Below, one piece after another: positions 26,701-34,904 of a stretch of 64,000 nucleotides of DNA. Numbering within the stretch: position 1 is the stretch's first letter; each line of letters starts with the position of its first letter. The notes under the pieces were generated by a model. The model ran no database searches. It worked only from the letters and a program-made list of their open reading frames with translations, and was not told where the DNA came from. The position numbers and the translations under genes were made by a program. Origin of the DNA: Paradesertivirga superstes (GTDB taxonomy: Bacteria; Bacteroidota; Bacteroidia; Sphingobacteriales; Sphingobacteriaceae); NCBI RefSeq assembly GCF_037622515.1, contig NZ_JBBJCN010000001.1, positions 806,001 through 870,000 on the forward strand, given 5' to 3'.

Positions 26701-26937
26701 TTAATGGTTGAAGGGAAGCTCCAGCGGGAAGGTGAAGTAATTCACGTGATCGCCAGGCGATGCTTTGATTTATCAAAGCTGTTGCGAGGGCTTACTGTTA
26801 TGGAAAATGATAATCAGCCTGTATTAACCTTATCAAGAGCCGATGAAAAGACACCTTTTCCGGCGGAGAATAAAAGATCGCAGGTAAGGGATGCTGTGGA
26901 AAAAGAGGTTTTTCCGAAGGGGAGAAATTTCAAATAA
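23713..26937 (+). CDS. dnaE2: Error-prone DNA polymerase DnaE2
   Basis: The ATG at 23713, preceded by a purine-rich GAAGAAGGGA, yields MSYTELQVTSNFSFLRGASHPEELV, the canonical DnaE2 start; the more upstream ATG at 23674 would overlap imuB and adds an atypical N-terminus. The 1,074-residue protein contains a PHP domain (about 1-210), the polymerase palm with the aspartates of EPPDIDVDFEHERR (about residues 376-385), GQHTGGFVIT, the fingers (VRPGPIQGDMVHPYLRRRNG; LFQEQAMKIAIVAAGF), helix-hairpin-helix region, and an OB fold (VAGLVLVRQRPGTAGGVCFITIEDETG). It is the polymerase of the ImuA-ImuB-DnaE2 translesion set. Confidence 0.96.
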   Translation: MSYTELQVTSNFSFLRGASHPEELVQQAAELGYTKVAITDRNTLAGIVRAHVAAKAKGITLIPGCRLDLMDGPDLLAYPTNLEAYCSLSALLSKGNLRAEKGDCILYKQDVYDHAKGLKLIVIPPAALNEVFNFDPSFEQQTRDYSEVLGNSLYISATRSYQGDDSKKLFRLAQLSERLGIPLVATNDVHYHSLGRRELQDILTCVREKCTIQNAGFRLHQNAERYMKPIDEMQRLFRQYPDAIERTKEIAKACQFSLDELKYVYPEEITSEDRTPLEELDLLIWEGAREHYGENIPEKILANIHHEMKFIEEMNYAPYFLTVYDIVRFARQQGILCQGRGSAANSTICYCLGITSVDPTKFDLLFERFISSARNEPPDIDVDFEHERREEVIQYIYNKYGRERAAIVATVTQLHQKGAIRDVGKAMGLSVDTVNRLSGAIWEFTDEWFDEPRLIESGLNPGDPHLRKVLQLTAQLMGFPRQLGQHTGGFVITQGKLTDLCPILNARMQDRTNIEWNKDDIDALGFLKIDVLALGMLTCIRKAFDLAKKHYDLNLTLANIHQDDPEVYEMISHADTIGVFQIESRAQQTMLPRLRPKCFYDLVIEVAIVRPGPIQGDMVHPYLRRRNGEEPVEYPSKELEEILRRTLGVPLFQEQAMKIAIVAAGFTPAEADELRRSMATFKLKGMVTQFGKKLINGMKSKGYSEEFAHRIFKQLEGFGSYGFPESHAASFALLVYVSCWLKHYYPDVFGAAILNSMPMGFYQPAQLVIDASKHGVEVRPADVNYSQWDNLLEEKSGKYFALRLGLRQIKGMKQEDAETLVSARRTGYKSIPALRDAGVSQAALERLADADAFRSLGLDRRQALWEVSALNDRPIALFEGQPSESSLETQISLPLMTTAEHVVHDYATTALSLKAHPVSFVREKLQLLRILSSEDLKDVKDGTLVKVAGLVLVRQRPGTAGGVCFITIEDETGFSNLVVFQQLFETYRKEILGAKLLMVEGKLQREGEVIHVIARRCFDLSKLLRGLTVMENDNQPVLTLSRADEKTPFPAENKRSQVRDAVEKEVFPKGRNFK

Positions 26938-26942
26938 GACTA

Positions 26943-27170
26943 TTAACCCGCATTATGCAGCTTTTCCAGCTCTTCTGAAATAAGCTCCATCATAAAATCC
27001 GGTAAGCTTGTGCCATTAACCAGATGCCAGCCCCGATTTGTTGAAACATCAGAATCTTTACGAAACCAGTATTGATTACCCTTAGAAGTCATAATATAAA
27101 TTCCCTTGCTTTCCCGACTTATATTACGCTGGTAGATAGTCCCGTTATATTTTAAAGTGATGATTGGCAT
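26943..27170 (-). CDS. Small protein of unknown function
   Basis: A 75-residue protein if begun at the ATG at 27170 (MPIITLKYNGTIYQRNISRESKGIYIMTSKGNQYWFRKDSD...). The ATG at 27206 would add 12 mostly hydrophobic residues. The sequence is regular and beta-rich with a final amphipathic helix (LPDFMMELISEELEKLHNAG) and looks genuine, but I do not recognise a family. It converges on dnaE2 (stop 5 bp away) and starts just beyond the decayed esterase fragment. Confidence 0.5.
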   Translation of the reverse strand: MPIITLKYNGTIYQRNISRESKGIYIMTSKGNQYWFRKDSDVSTNRGWHLVNGTSLPDFMMELISEELEKLHNAG

Positions 27171-27223
27171 AGAGCTCAAAGCTAACAAAACTAAGTATAT
27201 TAGCAAAAAATTAGAACTATTAT

Positions 27224-27511
27224 TTACCGCACCTGTTTCCTTATAGCTTTGCCCCGAATGCAGGAGTACCTTTGTCGAACACGTTAAATGAAAGCGCTGC
27301 CGGTTATATCGGGACCGCTCCGAATTGGTTCTCTGTGAAGAGGCACAGGATCTCAGGTCTACGATTTTTCATCCAGTTATCACTGCTGGTCACTTTTTTA
27401 CCATTGGATTTGATCAGGAAATCGGGCAAGGAATAGGGCCCCAACCTTCGCCTCCTCATAATTTACAGGAATGCCTGCCACGAATGTCGGCGCATCTGAT
27501 CTTTCAGCGTA
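27224..27511 (-). pseudogene. Decayed CE15-like (acetyl-xylan/glucuronoyl) esterase fragment
   Basis: Reading the minus strand, conserved esterase segments appear in order but in shifting frames: SDAPTFVAGIPVNYEEAKVG, then in another frame PYSLPDFLIKSNGKKVTSSDNW and NRRPEILCLFTENQFGAVP, an in-frame TAA, PAALSFNVFDKGTPAFGAK, and after another shift KAIRKQV. The middle part parallels the intact CE15 gene of this window (KSGKKVTTPEQWWKLRRPEIVEDF). At least two frameshifts and one stop are present, and the catalytic serine/histidine regions are missing altogether. It lies about 64 bp downstream of the GH106 gene, so an esterase probably once followed it in an operon. Confidence 0.8.
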
Positions 27512-27574
27512 TCACTCACCTTCATACTAAGCGCTATTATATTAGGATAAACCAGTGTAGTTCTCATCTTAATT

Positions 27575-30500
27575 TTATTTTTGCATTACAATTTTAACCG
27601 GCCCAAGAAGACCTGATTCCTGCAGCTGGTATGGGCCGCCGAAGGGTCTTACATAACCATCGAGTATTTTTTGATCCGGGAAAAGATTATCACCTGCAAG
27701 CCTGTTCGTCCATCCGTTAGTCACCTCTACAACAAGGTCGTTGTCCCCAACTTTAAGGGCCTGTGTAATGTCCACGCGGAAAGGCGCTTTCCATATAAGA
27801 GGCATTTTGGTGCCGTTAACTGTTACGTGGGCCAGGTCCTTAACTTTTCCAAGGTCAAGATAGATCTTGCCCCCTTCTTTCAGCCAGGCCTTTTGCACCG
27901 GAAAGGCTTTACGATAAACAGCTTTGCCGGAAAAGTATTTTATACCCGGTTCTGCGTTTACAGTAAATGAACTTAGAGAAGCAAACTGGACCTTTTCGGG
28001 AGCCCCTGATTTTGCCGGGAAGGTCACTTCCCAGGGACCTGGAATTTCGGACAGGATCTTCTCGGGCTTTGCAGCAACCGCTGGCTGCGGCAAAGCCTGC
28101 CCTGAAAACACTATAAAGCTTGATCCCCCGGCTGGCAATTCAAACTGTACATCAGTAAACTTACCGGCCATAAGATAAGATACGGGAGCTGTTGTTCCTT
28201 CATCCGGATCCCATAATTCTACATTTTTACCGTTCACCCTGAAACGGGCGATCAGCTGCTGAGCAGTATCAGTTCGGTTAACCACATAATAAATATCCCG
28301 GTCGCTATCCTTACGGTGAATCCAGGCTGTTTTATCCGCCTTGTAGCTTAGTTCCGCATCCTTCGAAATATTTGCAGCCGCCAATACCTGAGATAGGGGT
28401 ACTCCCCAGAAAATGCGGCCCTTGCCATACTCGCGGCGGGTCCGGCTCTGGCCATCCAGGTCTGCCCAAATTTCGTCGGCAAGGCTTGCAAACTCCAGGT
28501 CGGCATTTGCCGCAGTGTTCAGCCCTGCCAGTTTAACTGGTTTCGGACCAACTATCGTAGCGCCCTCAGCTAACAGGGTTTTCAGTTTTTTCAATACATG
28601 CAGAGTCATTTCAGTAGCATCCGGCAATACAAGGATGGCATAGCTCATCCCATCCGGCAATACCAGCCGCCCAGAGGTATCGGCCTTCATCCTGCCAATG
28701 AGCGCATCAGCGTTGATGTAATCGTAGTCATATCCTTCGGGTAATTCAGGTTTTAAACCGCCGCCCCAGAAAGGCATAGTCGACGGAGCTCCTTCATTTA
28801 ACAGATAGGCTACATCCGCTACAAATAAGCCACGCTGCAGCATATAGGAATTGCGCGCAAAATGTGTAAACAGCGGACGAGCATCCTCTGCCCAGGTAAT
28901 ATTACGGTTGATATGAGTACCCACCATGGCATTTCCTGGCTTCGTATCCAGCGGCTGATGCGCCGAGGTGTGGAACACCAGCCTGTTTATTCCCTGGGTG
29001 AACCAGTAGTCCCCGATCTTTTTGAGCGTAAACGGAGATTCAAAATTACCGCCGGTAAAAGATTCAGCAGCCACCAGGTTCTTACCATATACATGAGAAG
29101 AGGAGGCTGCACCGCGTACATCCTGGTAATACATCGATGAAGGGTGAAGGTCCTTTACCCAGAATTCTCCCATCGGGATATCCACATACTTTTTATTCAG
29201 CAGTGCGTCTTCAATGGTCTCGAGCGATACTCCTCCGGCCTCGCCGTATGTTTTCACTCCCTGACTGTTCAGGTAGGCTGTAACTGTTCCGTAATGGTTC
29301 TCGGCGAACATGTCGACCAGGGTACGGCGAAAGTCCCATAGAAAACGATCACTCGTCACCGCGTCGCCTACGATGTGCCCGGCCATAACCGGAAGGAAAG
29401 GGACAAGACTGTAGCCCCGGCGTTTCTGGAACTCTTCCGCCATTTCGTCCGTCCAGTTCTGAATTCCGGCTTCCCAGCTGTCCATCATCATATATCCTAA
29501 ACGCTTACCGAATAAAGGTCCTACGGCGCTTTTGAGCAGAGCAGCATAATGCCGGATATACTCTTCAGAATGTTTTTTACTCAATTTGTCTACTTCGTAT
29601 CCCAGAGCAGCCGGGACCGCCGGCCGGTTTTTCGCCCCCGTAAGCGCATAACCAAACCGCATGATCGTCCAGTTCCCTTTTGGCACCTCCCAGTTAAGAG
29701 TGCCATCCGCTTTCATCTTAGAAGTAAGGTCAATCACCCCTGCTTTCGGTATCTGCGCATTAGCAGGCGCTTCTGGTGTAGAAACCCCTGTATACTCGAA
29801 TAACATATTAAAACCTGCCTTATCTTCCCATCGGTTTACCCTTGCTCCCGAATGGAGCCGCAGCTCGGACAGTGTATAAACACTATCCATTAGCGTCGTT
29901 CTCTCGGAGATCACATCCGCTGGCCTGACTGGTGCATTGGTAAACTCCAGGCGATAATATTTTGCGGTCGTCTCAGGAAATGCATATGTCCGGATATTAC
30001 CGCCCCTGTAACCCGATTTTCCGGGCAGATTGGTAAGAGTTTTGAAATTAACGCCGTCGTTGCTGGCGGCTACCTGCGCAAAAGGAATTCCCCTGGCAGC
30101 GGCAATCGACAAAGCCCTGGCCCTGAAAGGCTTCGGATAGGTCAGAAGCAGCCAGGATCTTTTTTTCTGGCCACCAGAAGCTTTAATAGTAACACTTGTC
30201 GACATGTCTCCGTCGTAAAGTGCTCCGCCCTCTTCCGCTCCACGGTTGGTACTGAAGATTGGTTTTACATTTTCATCTTCCAGCTCAGCTTCCGGTGTCC
30301 TGAAAGCAATCACGGAATAATCAGCATAAAAAGAGCCTGCCTTTGAATTTTTGCTGAATACATTGGGTCCGGCTCCTTCCGTGCTCGGCGGAGCCGGTAG
30401 TTTTTGGTTAAAAGTCTTAGAGCCATTTACTTTAATCTCCGACCAAACCAGTTTTTTCATCGCCTGTTCCGGCTTTACCCAGGTCCCCCCCGTTAAGCTC

Positions 30501-30877
30501 CAGCCGGCGGAGGTGAACGTCGCCATTTCCAAATCCAGACGCTCCGCTTCTGTTGCTGTATGACGCACCGCATCAAGCCATTGCGGGGTTCCGAAGACAA
30601 TCTTCTCGGGCACTGTCTGACCGCTGCCGGAAGCGACGTCAGCCAGCTGAAAGCCTTCGATACCCACACGTTTCATCCACTCGAGGTCTTTGGTGATGCC
30701 TTCTTTTGTGATGTTACTATTAGTCCAGTGCCACCAGGTACGAGGCCAGGCGGCAGCGGGAGGGTTTTGAAAGTTTCTCTTTAGCTCGTCATTGGTCTGT
30801 GCACCTGCCGTTACTGCGAAAAAACAGAGTGTACTTAATACAGAAGCTATTCTAAATGAAAAATTTTTTCTAATCAT
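27575..30877 (-). CDS. GH106 alpha-L-rhamnosidase
   Basis: A 1,100-residue secreted protein with signal peptide (ends near TAGAQ). The opening PPAAAWPRTWWHWTNSNITKEGITKDLEWMKRVGIEGFQLADV is the hallmark of the GH106 family. Further features are the inserted discoidin-like segment (about 230-340: GGQKKRSWLLLTYPKPFRARALSIAAA), the barrel region YMMMDSWEAGIQNWTDEMAEEFQKRRGYSL with acidic residues in the expected catalytic area, and C-terminal beta-sandwich domains ending in VKDLAHVTVNGTKMPLIWKAPFRVDITQALKVGDNDLVVEVTNGWTNRL. GH106 enzymes remove alpha-L-rhamnose from pectin, arabinogalactan or flavonoid substrates. It is separate from the xylan group; a broken esterase lies downstream. Confidence 0.92.
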   Translation of the reverse strand: MIRKNFSFRIASVLSTLCFFAVTAGAQTNDELKRNFQNPPAAAWPRTWWHWTNSNITKEGITKDLEWMKRVGIEGFQLADVASGSGQTVPEKIVFGTPQWLDAVRHTATEAERLDLEMATFTSAGWSLTGGTWVKPEQAMKKLVWSEIKVNGSKTFNQKLPAPPSTEGAGPNVFSKNSKAGSFYADYSVIAFRTPEAELEDENVKPIFSTNRGAEEGGALYDGDMSTSVTIKASGGQKKRSWLLLTYPKPFRARALSIAAARGIPFAQVAASNDGVNFKTLTNLPGKSGYRGGNIRTYAFPETTAKYYRLEFTNAPVRPADVISERTTLMDSVYTLSELRLHSGARVNRWEDKAGFNMLFEYTGVSTPEAPANAQIPKAGVIDLTSKMKADGTLNWEVPKGNWTIMRFGYALTGAKNRPAVPAALGYEVDKLSKKHSEEYIRHYAALLKSAVGPLFGKRLGYMMMDSWEAGIQNWTDEMAEEFQKRRGYSLVPFLPVMAGHIVGDAVTSDRFLWDFRRTLVDMFAENHYGTVTAYLNSQGVKTYGEAGGVSLETIEDALLNKKYVDIPMGEFWVKDLHPSSMYYQDVRGAASSSHVYGKNLVAAESFTGGNFESPFTLKKIGDYWFTQGINRLVFHTSAHQPLDTKPGNAMVGTHINRNITWAEDARPLFTHFARNSYMLQRGLFVADVAYLLNEGAPSTMPFWGGGLKPELPEGYDYDYINADALIGRMKADTSGRLVLPDGMSYAILVLPDATEMTLHVLKKLKTLLAEGATIVGPKPVKLAGLNTAANADLEFASLADEIWADLDGQSRTRREYGKGRIFWGVPLSQVLAAANISKDAELSYKADKTAWIHRKDSDRDIYYVVNRTDTAQQLIARFRVNGKNVELWDPDEGTTAPVSYLMAGKFTDVQFELPAGGSSFIVFSGQALPQPAVAAKPEKILSEIPGPWEVTFPAKSGAPEKVQFASLSSFTVNAEPGIKYFSGKAVYRKAFPVQKAWLKEGGKIYLDLGKVKDLAHVTVNGTKMPLIWKAPFRVDITQALKVGDNDLVVEVTNGWTNRLAGDNLFPDQKILDGYVRPFGGPYQLQESGLLGPVKIVMQK

Positions 30878-31407
30878 ACAAAGGTTGGAGAGCTTTCAGG
30901 AGCTCCGATAATGTTAAGTTTTTATTAGTATTTGTCATTCTTTAAACCCGCCTGCATTTATTGAAGTTATGGCTTAGTTTCAGATTGGTATTATTGGTAA
31001 TACTAAAGTATACGGATAAGAACTAACTACTATCATGGTCTGTCATGAATCCGCCCGGCAAAAACCTTAACTCTTCCTAATCCGGCCTTAAAACCATTCA
31101 GAAACAGAATTTGCAACATCAAAGTTACAGCCTGTCCGGTGAAATTGCCTGGCAACGGCAGGCAACTTCTCTGGAATTTCAGGCTTTTTATGGGGATGCC
31201 GGAATCAAACGCAAATACACTAAGTAAAGTGAGAACCAAAGTCAGTCAGCACTCCCGGCTAAACAAATAAACTTTTTACAATGGTTGTGATCATTTCATT
31301 AATACGAAGTAATAAATATTGGTTGGGAGTCTGAAGATTGGCTTTGGCAAATCCATCCAATTTCGTCAGATTGGCTTCCTATCGTTCAACACCCGTTCGG
31401 AGAGAGC
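30878..31407. other. 530-bp gap with a possible coding remnant
   Basis: No intact gene is seen. On the plus strand 31046-31227 reads MNPPGKNLNSS, a stop, then about 48 codons including KQNLQHQSYSLSGEIAWQRQATSLEFQAFYGDAG before another stop. The residue pattern looks protein-like but I cannot name a family. The remainder includes the presumed promoter of the GH106 gene and the tail of the cobamide operon; no terminator hairpin was obvious. Confidence 0.35.
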
Positions 31408-31929
31408 TTATATGTCCATCTTAATCACCTCACCATATTCCACAGTAATGTCAAAGAAGGAGCTCAAAGGAAGAGTATTAATTTGGCACAAAATCAGTCT
31501 GATAACACCTGCATGCGTTACCAACACAACACGTTCTGCATCTGATTTATGAAGCTTGTTCCAGAAACGCATTACCCTCACCTGCATTTCCCCAAGGGTT
31601 TCGCCTTCCGGCGGACATCTGTTCACGAAATCTTCGAGCCAGAATTCTGATTCTCCCCGATTGATAGTTTCCCAGGTTTGGGCTTCCCAGACACCAAAGT
31701 TCATTTCGTAAAGATCTTCATCTGTAATGTATGATGAAGACAATTCTTTGGCAAGTTGGGTGCAGCGTTCTGACGGACTGGAATATACCGCATCTATGCC
31801 ATCAGGTAATTGCCTGATGATGGCTTCTTTTTCTTCGTTAAAGGTCGCCGCAAGCGGCACGTCTAACCTTCCGTAAATAAGCCCTTTAGAAATATCAGGA
31901 CAAGTATGCCGGATTAAAAAAACTTCCAC
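31408..31929 (-). CDS. cobC: Alpha-ribazole phosphatase-type histidine phosphatase
   Basis: A 173-residue histidine phosphatase. The phosphohistidine motif is LIRHTCPD at the N-terminus, with the second arginine in VYSSPSERCTQLA, the acidic residues in EMNFGVWEAQTW and the second histidine in VVLVTHAGVIRLIL. In cobamide synthesis CobC removes the 5'-phosphate from alpha-ribazole phosphate or from adenosylcobalamin-5'-phosphate. Its start overlaps cobS by 16 bp, and it is the last gene of the operon. Confidence 0.9.
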   Translation of the reverse strand: MEVFLIRHTCPDISKGLIYGRLDVPLAATFNEEKEAIIRQLPDGIDAVYSSPSERCTQLAKELSSSYITDEDLYEMNFGVWEAQTWETINRGESEFWLEDFVNRCPPEGETLGEMQVRVMRFWNKLHKSDAERVVLVTHAGVIRLILCQINTLPLSSFFDITVEYGEVIKMDI

Positions 31930-32708
31930 AGAATAATTAAGGATAGGTAATTAACCAATTCAGTAATTTGCTGTATCGCGCCTAAACAATCGCCGGTGTA
32001 TCCTCCGATCCATTTATTGAAATAGCGGCCAAGGTAAAGTTTAACAAATGTAAGAGGAACCAGGATAAAAATCCATTTGTACTGAGCCGTAAGGATAAAA
32101 ATAAGCAGCAGAGGAAGAAGTGTAAATACAAGTGCGATATACAAGTCCGATATCCCGGTATTCATAACCATCTGCTTCGATTTGTTTTCTTCTAAACCCG
32201 CATAATGATGGGTAAAAACCATAGATAAGGCGCTAAATCGGCTTAGTGAATGTGCCAGCAAATAAAACAGGATGAGCAAGTCGAATTGTCGTGGAAAAGA
32301 AGTTATACATACCAGTTCCCGAAGGGCAAGGAACTTGAGGGCGAGTATGAAAACCAAACCAATAACACCATAGGTACCGATTCGGCTGTCTTTCATGATG
32401 ATCAGGATTTTTTCCCGCGTCCAGCCCCCGCCAAATCCATCGCATACATCGGCCAGACCATCTTCATGCAGAGCTCCGGTTAGCAGAACGGATGCAAGCA
32501 TGGAAAACATGATGGCTATCTCCACACTGAAAAGTTTTGTCGAGCACCAAAAAACCATAAAAGAAAAAAGCCCGGTCAGCCAGCCAATTACGGGCAGGTA
32601 TCTGATTGAATTAGCTAAATAACCGGATTGGAAATCGCCTGTGGGTTTTACCGGAATCCGGGTATAAAAAGATAAGGCGGTTAAAAAAATTTGCCACTCA
32701 TGTTTCAT
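31914..32708 (-). CDS. cobS: Adenosylcobinamide-GDP ribazoletransferase (cobalamin synthase)
   Basis: A 264-residue integral membrane protein with about seven hydrophobic segments. Typical CobS segments are LTALSFYTRIPV, ALHEDGLADVCDGFGGGWTREKILIIMKDSRIGTYGVIGL (the conserved acidic motif) and GGYTGDCLGAIQQITELVNYL. It joins GDP-activated cobinamide with alpha-ribazole (phosphate), the last assembly step of the nucleotide loop. It overlaps the bluB-cobT fusion by 4 bp and cobC by 16 bp. Confidence 0.95.
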   Translation of the reverse strand: MKHEWQIFLTALSFYTRIPVKPTGDFQSGYLANSIRYLPVIGWLTGLFSFMVFWCSTKLFSVEIAIMFSMLASVLLTGALHEDGLADVCDGFGGGWTREKILIIMKDSRIGTYGVIGLVFILALKFLALRELVCITSFPRQFDLLILFYLLAHSLSRFSALSMVFTHHYAGLEENKSKQMVMNTGISDLYIALVFTLLPLLLIFILTAQYKWIFILVPLTFVKLYLGRYFNKWIGGYTGDCLGAIQQITELVNYLSLIILWKFF

Positions 32709-34384
32709 AACTCCTTATTACTAACCGCCGCACTTTCAAAGCTTGCCATTTCGTTAAGAAAAGCTACAGCATTCTTAATTATTGGGAAAGCCAGCGCGCA
32801 GCCTGTTCCCTCTCCCAGGCGCATATTTAAATTTAAAAGAGGGTCTGCGTTGAGATAATCAAGCAGTAGATCGTGCCCTGTTTCGTCCGACTTGTGACAA
32901 AATATCGCGCTATTTCTTACTGCAGGATTAATCTTAGATGCGCAGAGGTATGCGGCTGTACAGATAAATCCGTCAATAAGGATCAGCATATTCCTTCTCC
33001 TGGCCTCAAGAATTGCTCCGGCAATCTGGAGAATCTCGAATCCCCCAAAATAAGCCATCAGATGATACATATCCCTGCTACCATTATAATTCTCTGCAGA
33101 AGTCTGCAGAATTCGTAGTTTGTTAAGAAATTGTTCCTCGTTTACACCCGTTCCTTTCCCAATGCAATCCTTAAGCGGGATATCGCAAAGCATATGCATC
33201 AAAACCGAAGCACTGGATGTATTGCCGATACCCATTTCGCCGAATCCAATGGTATTGCATCCCTTGGCACTCAGAGTTTTCACAACCTCCGCCCCTTTGT
33301 AAAAGCATAAATCGAGCTCGGAAACCGACATGGCGGGGCCGTGCAGAAAAGATTGTGTACCTCTGGAAATTTTGCAGTCAGTAATTAATGCATTGGAGGG
33401 AAAATCATAATTAACTCCCGAATCCACTATCTGCAGCGAAAGGCCATTCTGCCTGCAAAAAACATTTATTGCAGCGCCCCCTTCCAAAAAGTTATTCACC
33501 ATCTGCCTGGTTACTTCCTGGGGATAAGCGCTTACTCCATGTTGCGCGATACCATGATCTGCGGCAAACACCACCAGATGCGGATTATTAATTTGCGGAG
33601 CAGTAGTTTGAAACACTTCGCCGATTTGAAAAGCCAATTGCTCAAGTGCCCCCAGTGCACCTACAGGCTTGGTTTTATTATCGATTTTCTCTTTTAACGC
33701 TTTTAAAAGCTGGTCGGATCGCACGATGCCATGTTCATCATTCTCCTGTTTAACCGAACCAATTTTATGAATTTCCCTGATCTCGGTTACAGAAGGGTTC
33801 AACGTCTTGTTTTTCCATCCTAGTTGTTGCAGCATAGGCTGCTTTTCATAATCAGTGGCTGGCTTGCCCACACAAAAATACCCCAGAGGCTCTATTTCGC
33901 CGGGCAGGTTGAGCAGTTCCTTAAATTGATAGTAATTGAGGATAGATACCCAGCCCATCGAATACCCCTGCTCTGTTAACGAGAGCCAGATGTTTTGAAC
34001 AGCACAAACAGCACTAAATTTAATTGTATCGTTACTGGCGATGGTACCGATGGTAAAATCGTTCAGCACCGACCGGTCGTAACATACAACAAGGCCTACG
34101 GGAGCGTCGAGAATTGCTTCCAATTTCAAACTATTGTAGAGTATCTTTTGAGCATCGTTCTCAATTTTTTCGTTGGCCTTATGATTATACGCTTCAAAGA
34201 GTTTCTTTACTTCCTGTTTTACTTCCGTCGATTTGATGATGTAAAAGCGGGTGGCATCAGTTAAGCCCACAGATGGCGCGGTGTGTCCGGCAAGCAAAGC
34301 TTTTTCAAGAACTGATTGGGGCACCGTTTCTCCGGTAAAATGACGGGTGTCCCGCCGGGCTTTAAATAACTCTTCTAAATCCAT
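32705..34384 (-). CDS. bluB-cobT: BluB-CobT fusion: DMB synthase and DMB phosphoribosyltransferase
   Basis: A 559-residue two-domain protein. Residues about 1-205 are BluB, a nitroreductase-fold enzyme making 5,6-dimethylbenzimidazole from reduced FMN: FKARRDTRHFTGETVPQSVLEKALLAGHTAPSVGLTDATRFYI, YDRSVLNDFTIGTIASNDTIKFSAVCAVQNIWLSL and MGWVSILNYYQF. Residues about 215-559 are CobT: VFAADHGIAQHGVSAYPQEVTRQMVNNFLEGGAAINVFC, FGEMGIGNTSSASVLMHML, GKGTGVNEE and the catalytic glutamate segment NMRLGEGTGCALAFP. The fusion links synthesis of the lower ligand with its activation to alpha-ribazole phosphate. It sits 3 bp after cobU and overlaps cobS by 4 bp. No frameshift or internal start suggests separate products. 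Confidence 0.95.
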   Translation of the reverse strand: MDLEELFKARRDTRHFTGETVPQSVLEKALLAGHTAPSVGLTDATRFYIIKSTEVKQEVKKLFEAYNHKANEKIENDAQKILYNSLKLEAILDAPVGLVVCYDRSVLNDFTIGTIASNDTIKFSAVCAVQNIWLSLTEQGYSMGWVSILNYYQFKELLNLPGEIEPLGYFCVGKPATDYEKQPMLQQLGWKNKTLNPSVTEIREIHKIGSVKQENDEHGIVRSDQLLKALKEKIDNKTKPVGALGALEQLAFQIGEVFQTTAPQINNPHLVVFAADHGIAQHGVSAYPQEVTRQMVNNFLEGGAAINVFCRQNGLSLQIVDSGVNYDFPSNALITDCKISRGTQSFLHGPAMSVSELDLCFYKGAEVVKTLSAKGCNTIGFGEMGIGNTSSASVLMHMLCDIPLKDCIGKGTGVNEEQFLNKLRILQTSAENYNGSRDMYHLMAYFGGFEILQIAGAILEARRRNMLILIDGFICTAAYLCASKINPAVRNSAIFCHKSDETGHDLLLDYLNADPLLNLNMRLGEGTGCALAFPIIKNAVAFLNEMASFESAAVSNKEL

Positions 34385-34387
34385 CCT

Positions 34388-34903
34388 TTAGTGCGCCTTT
34401 TGCTTTAAATACAGGGGTAATCCTGAAACTATAAAAATGGCTTCTTCAGCCTTTGAAGCGACATACTGATTGGCCAGGCCCTGTAAATCTGCAAACTTGC
34501 GCCCAACCGGGGTGTCTGCGTGTAATCCCATTCCGATTTCATTTGAAATGATGATAAAAGTAGCGTTAAGTGCTTCTAATAAATCGATTTCTTTCTTAAA
34601 TGCTTTAAGCGACAAGTCGATATCACCACTGAAATCCATAAAAAAATTGGTCAGCCACAGGGTAACACAATCTATTACAACGATTTTGTCATCAATTGCC
34701 AGGCTGTGAATTTCCTGATAGGCTTCTAAAGTGGTCCATTCCGGGCCGCGTTCATTTTGATGCTGCTTAACGCGTTCCCTAAAATCATCATCCCAAATTT
34801 TTGCGGTGGCAATATATACAGGATGTTCGCTTAACTCAAGCGCCATCCGTTGCGCGAAAGCACTCTTACCACTTCTTACACCACCGGTTATGAAAACTAT
34901 CAT
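34388..34903 (-). CDS. cobU: Adenosylcobinamide kinase/guanylyltransferase
   Basis: A 171-residue bifunctional enzyme. The P-loop is ITGGVRSGKSAFAQ, the guanylylation-type histidine lies in RVKQHQNERGPEWTTLE, and VVIDCVTLWLTNFF and FIIISNEIGMGLHADTPVGRKFADLQGLANQYVASKAEEAIFIVSGLPL complete the family pattern. It phosphorylates adenosylcobinamide and transfers GMP to give adenosylcobinamide-GDP. One base separates it from the upstream adenosyltransferase gene. Confidence 0.96.
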   Translation of the reverse strand: MIVFITGGVRSGKSAFAQRMALELSEHPVYIATAKIWDDDFRERVKQHQNERGPEWTTLEAYQEIHSLAIDDKIVVIDCVTLWLTNFFMDFSGDIDLSLKAFKKEIDLLEALNATFIIISNEIGMGLHADTPVGRKFADLQGLANQYVASKAEEAIFIVSGLPLYLKQKAH

Positions 34904-34904
34904 G

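Noticed and set aside
27325..27597. Plus-strand 90-codon frame next to the GH106 gene
   Set aside because: The minus strand of the same stretch holds recognisable esterase segments, so this frame is a shadow.
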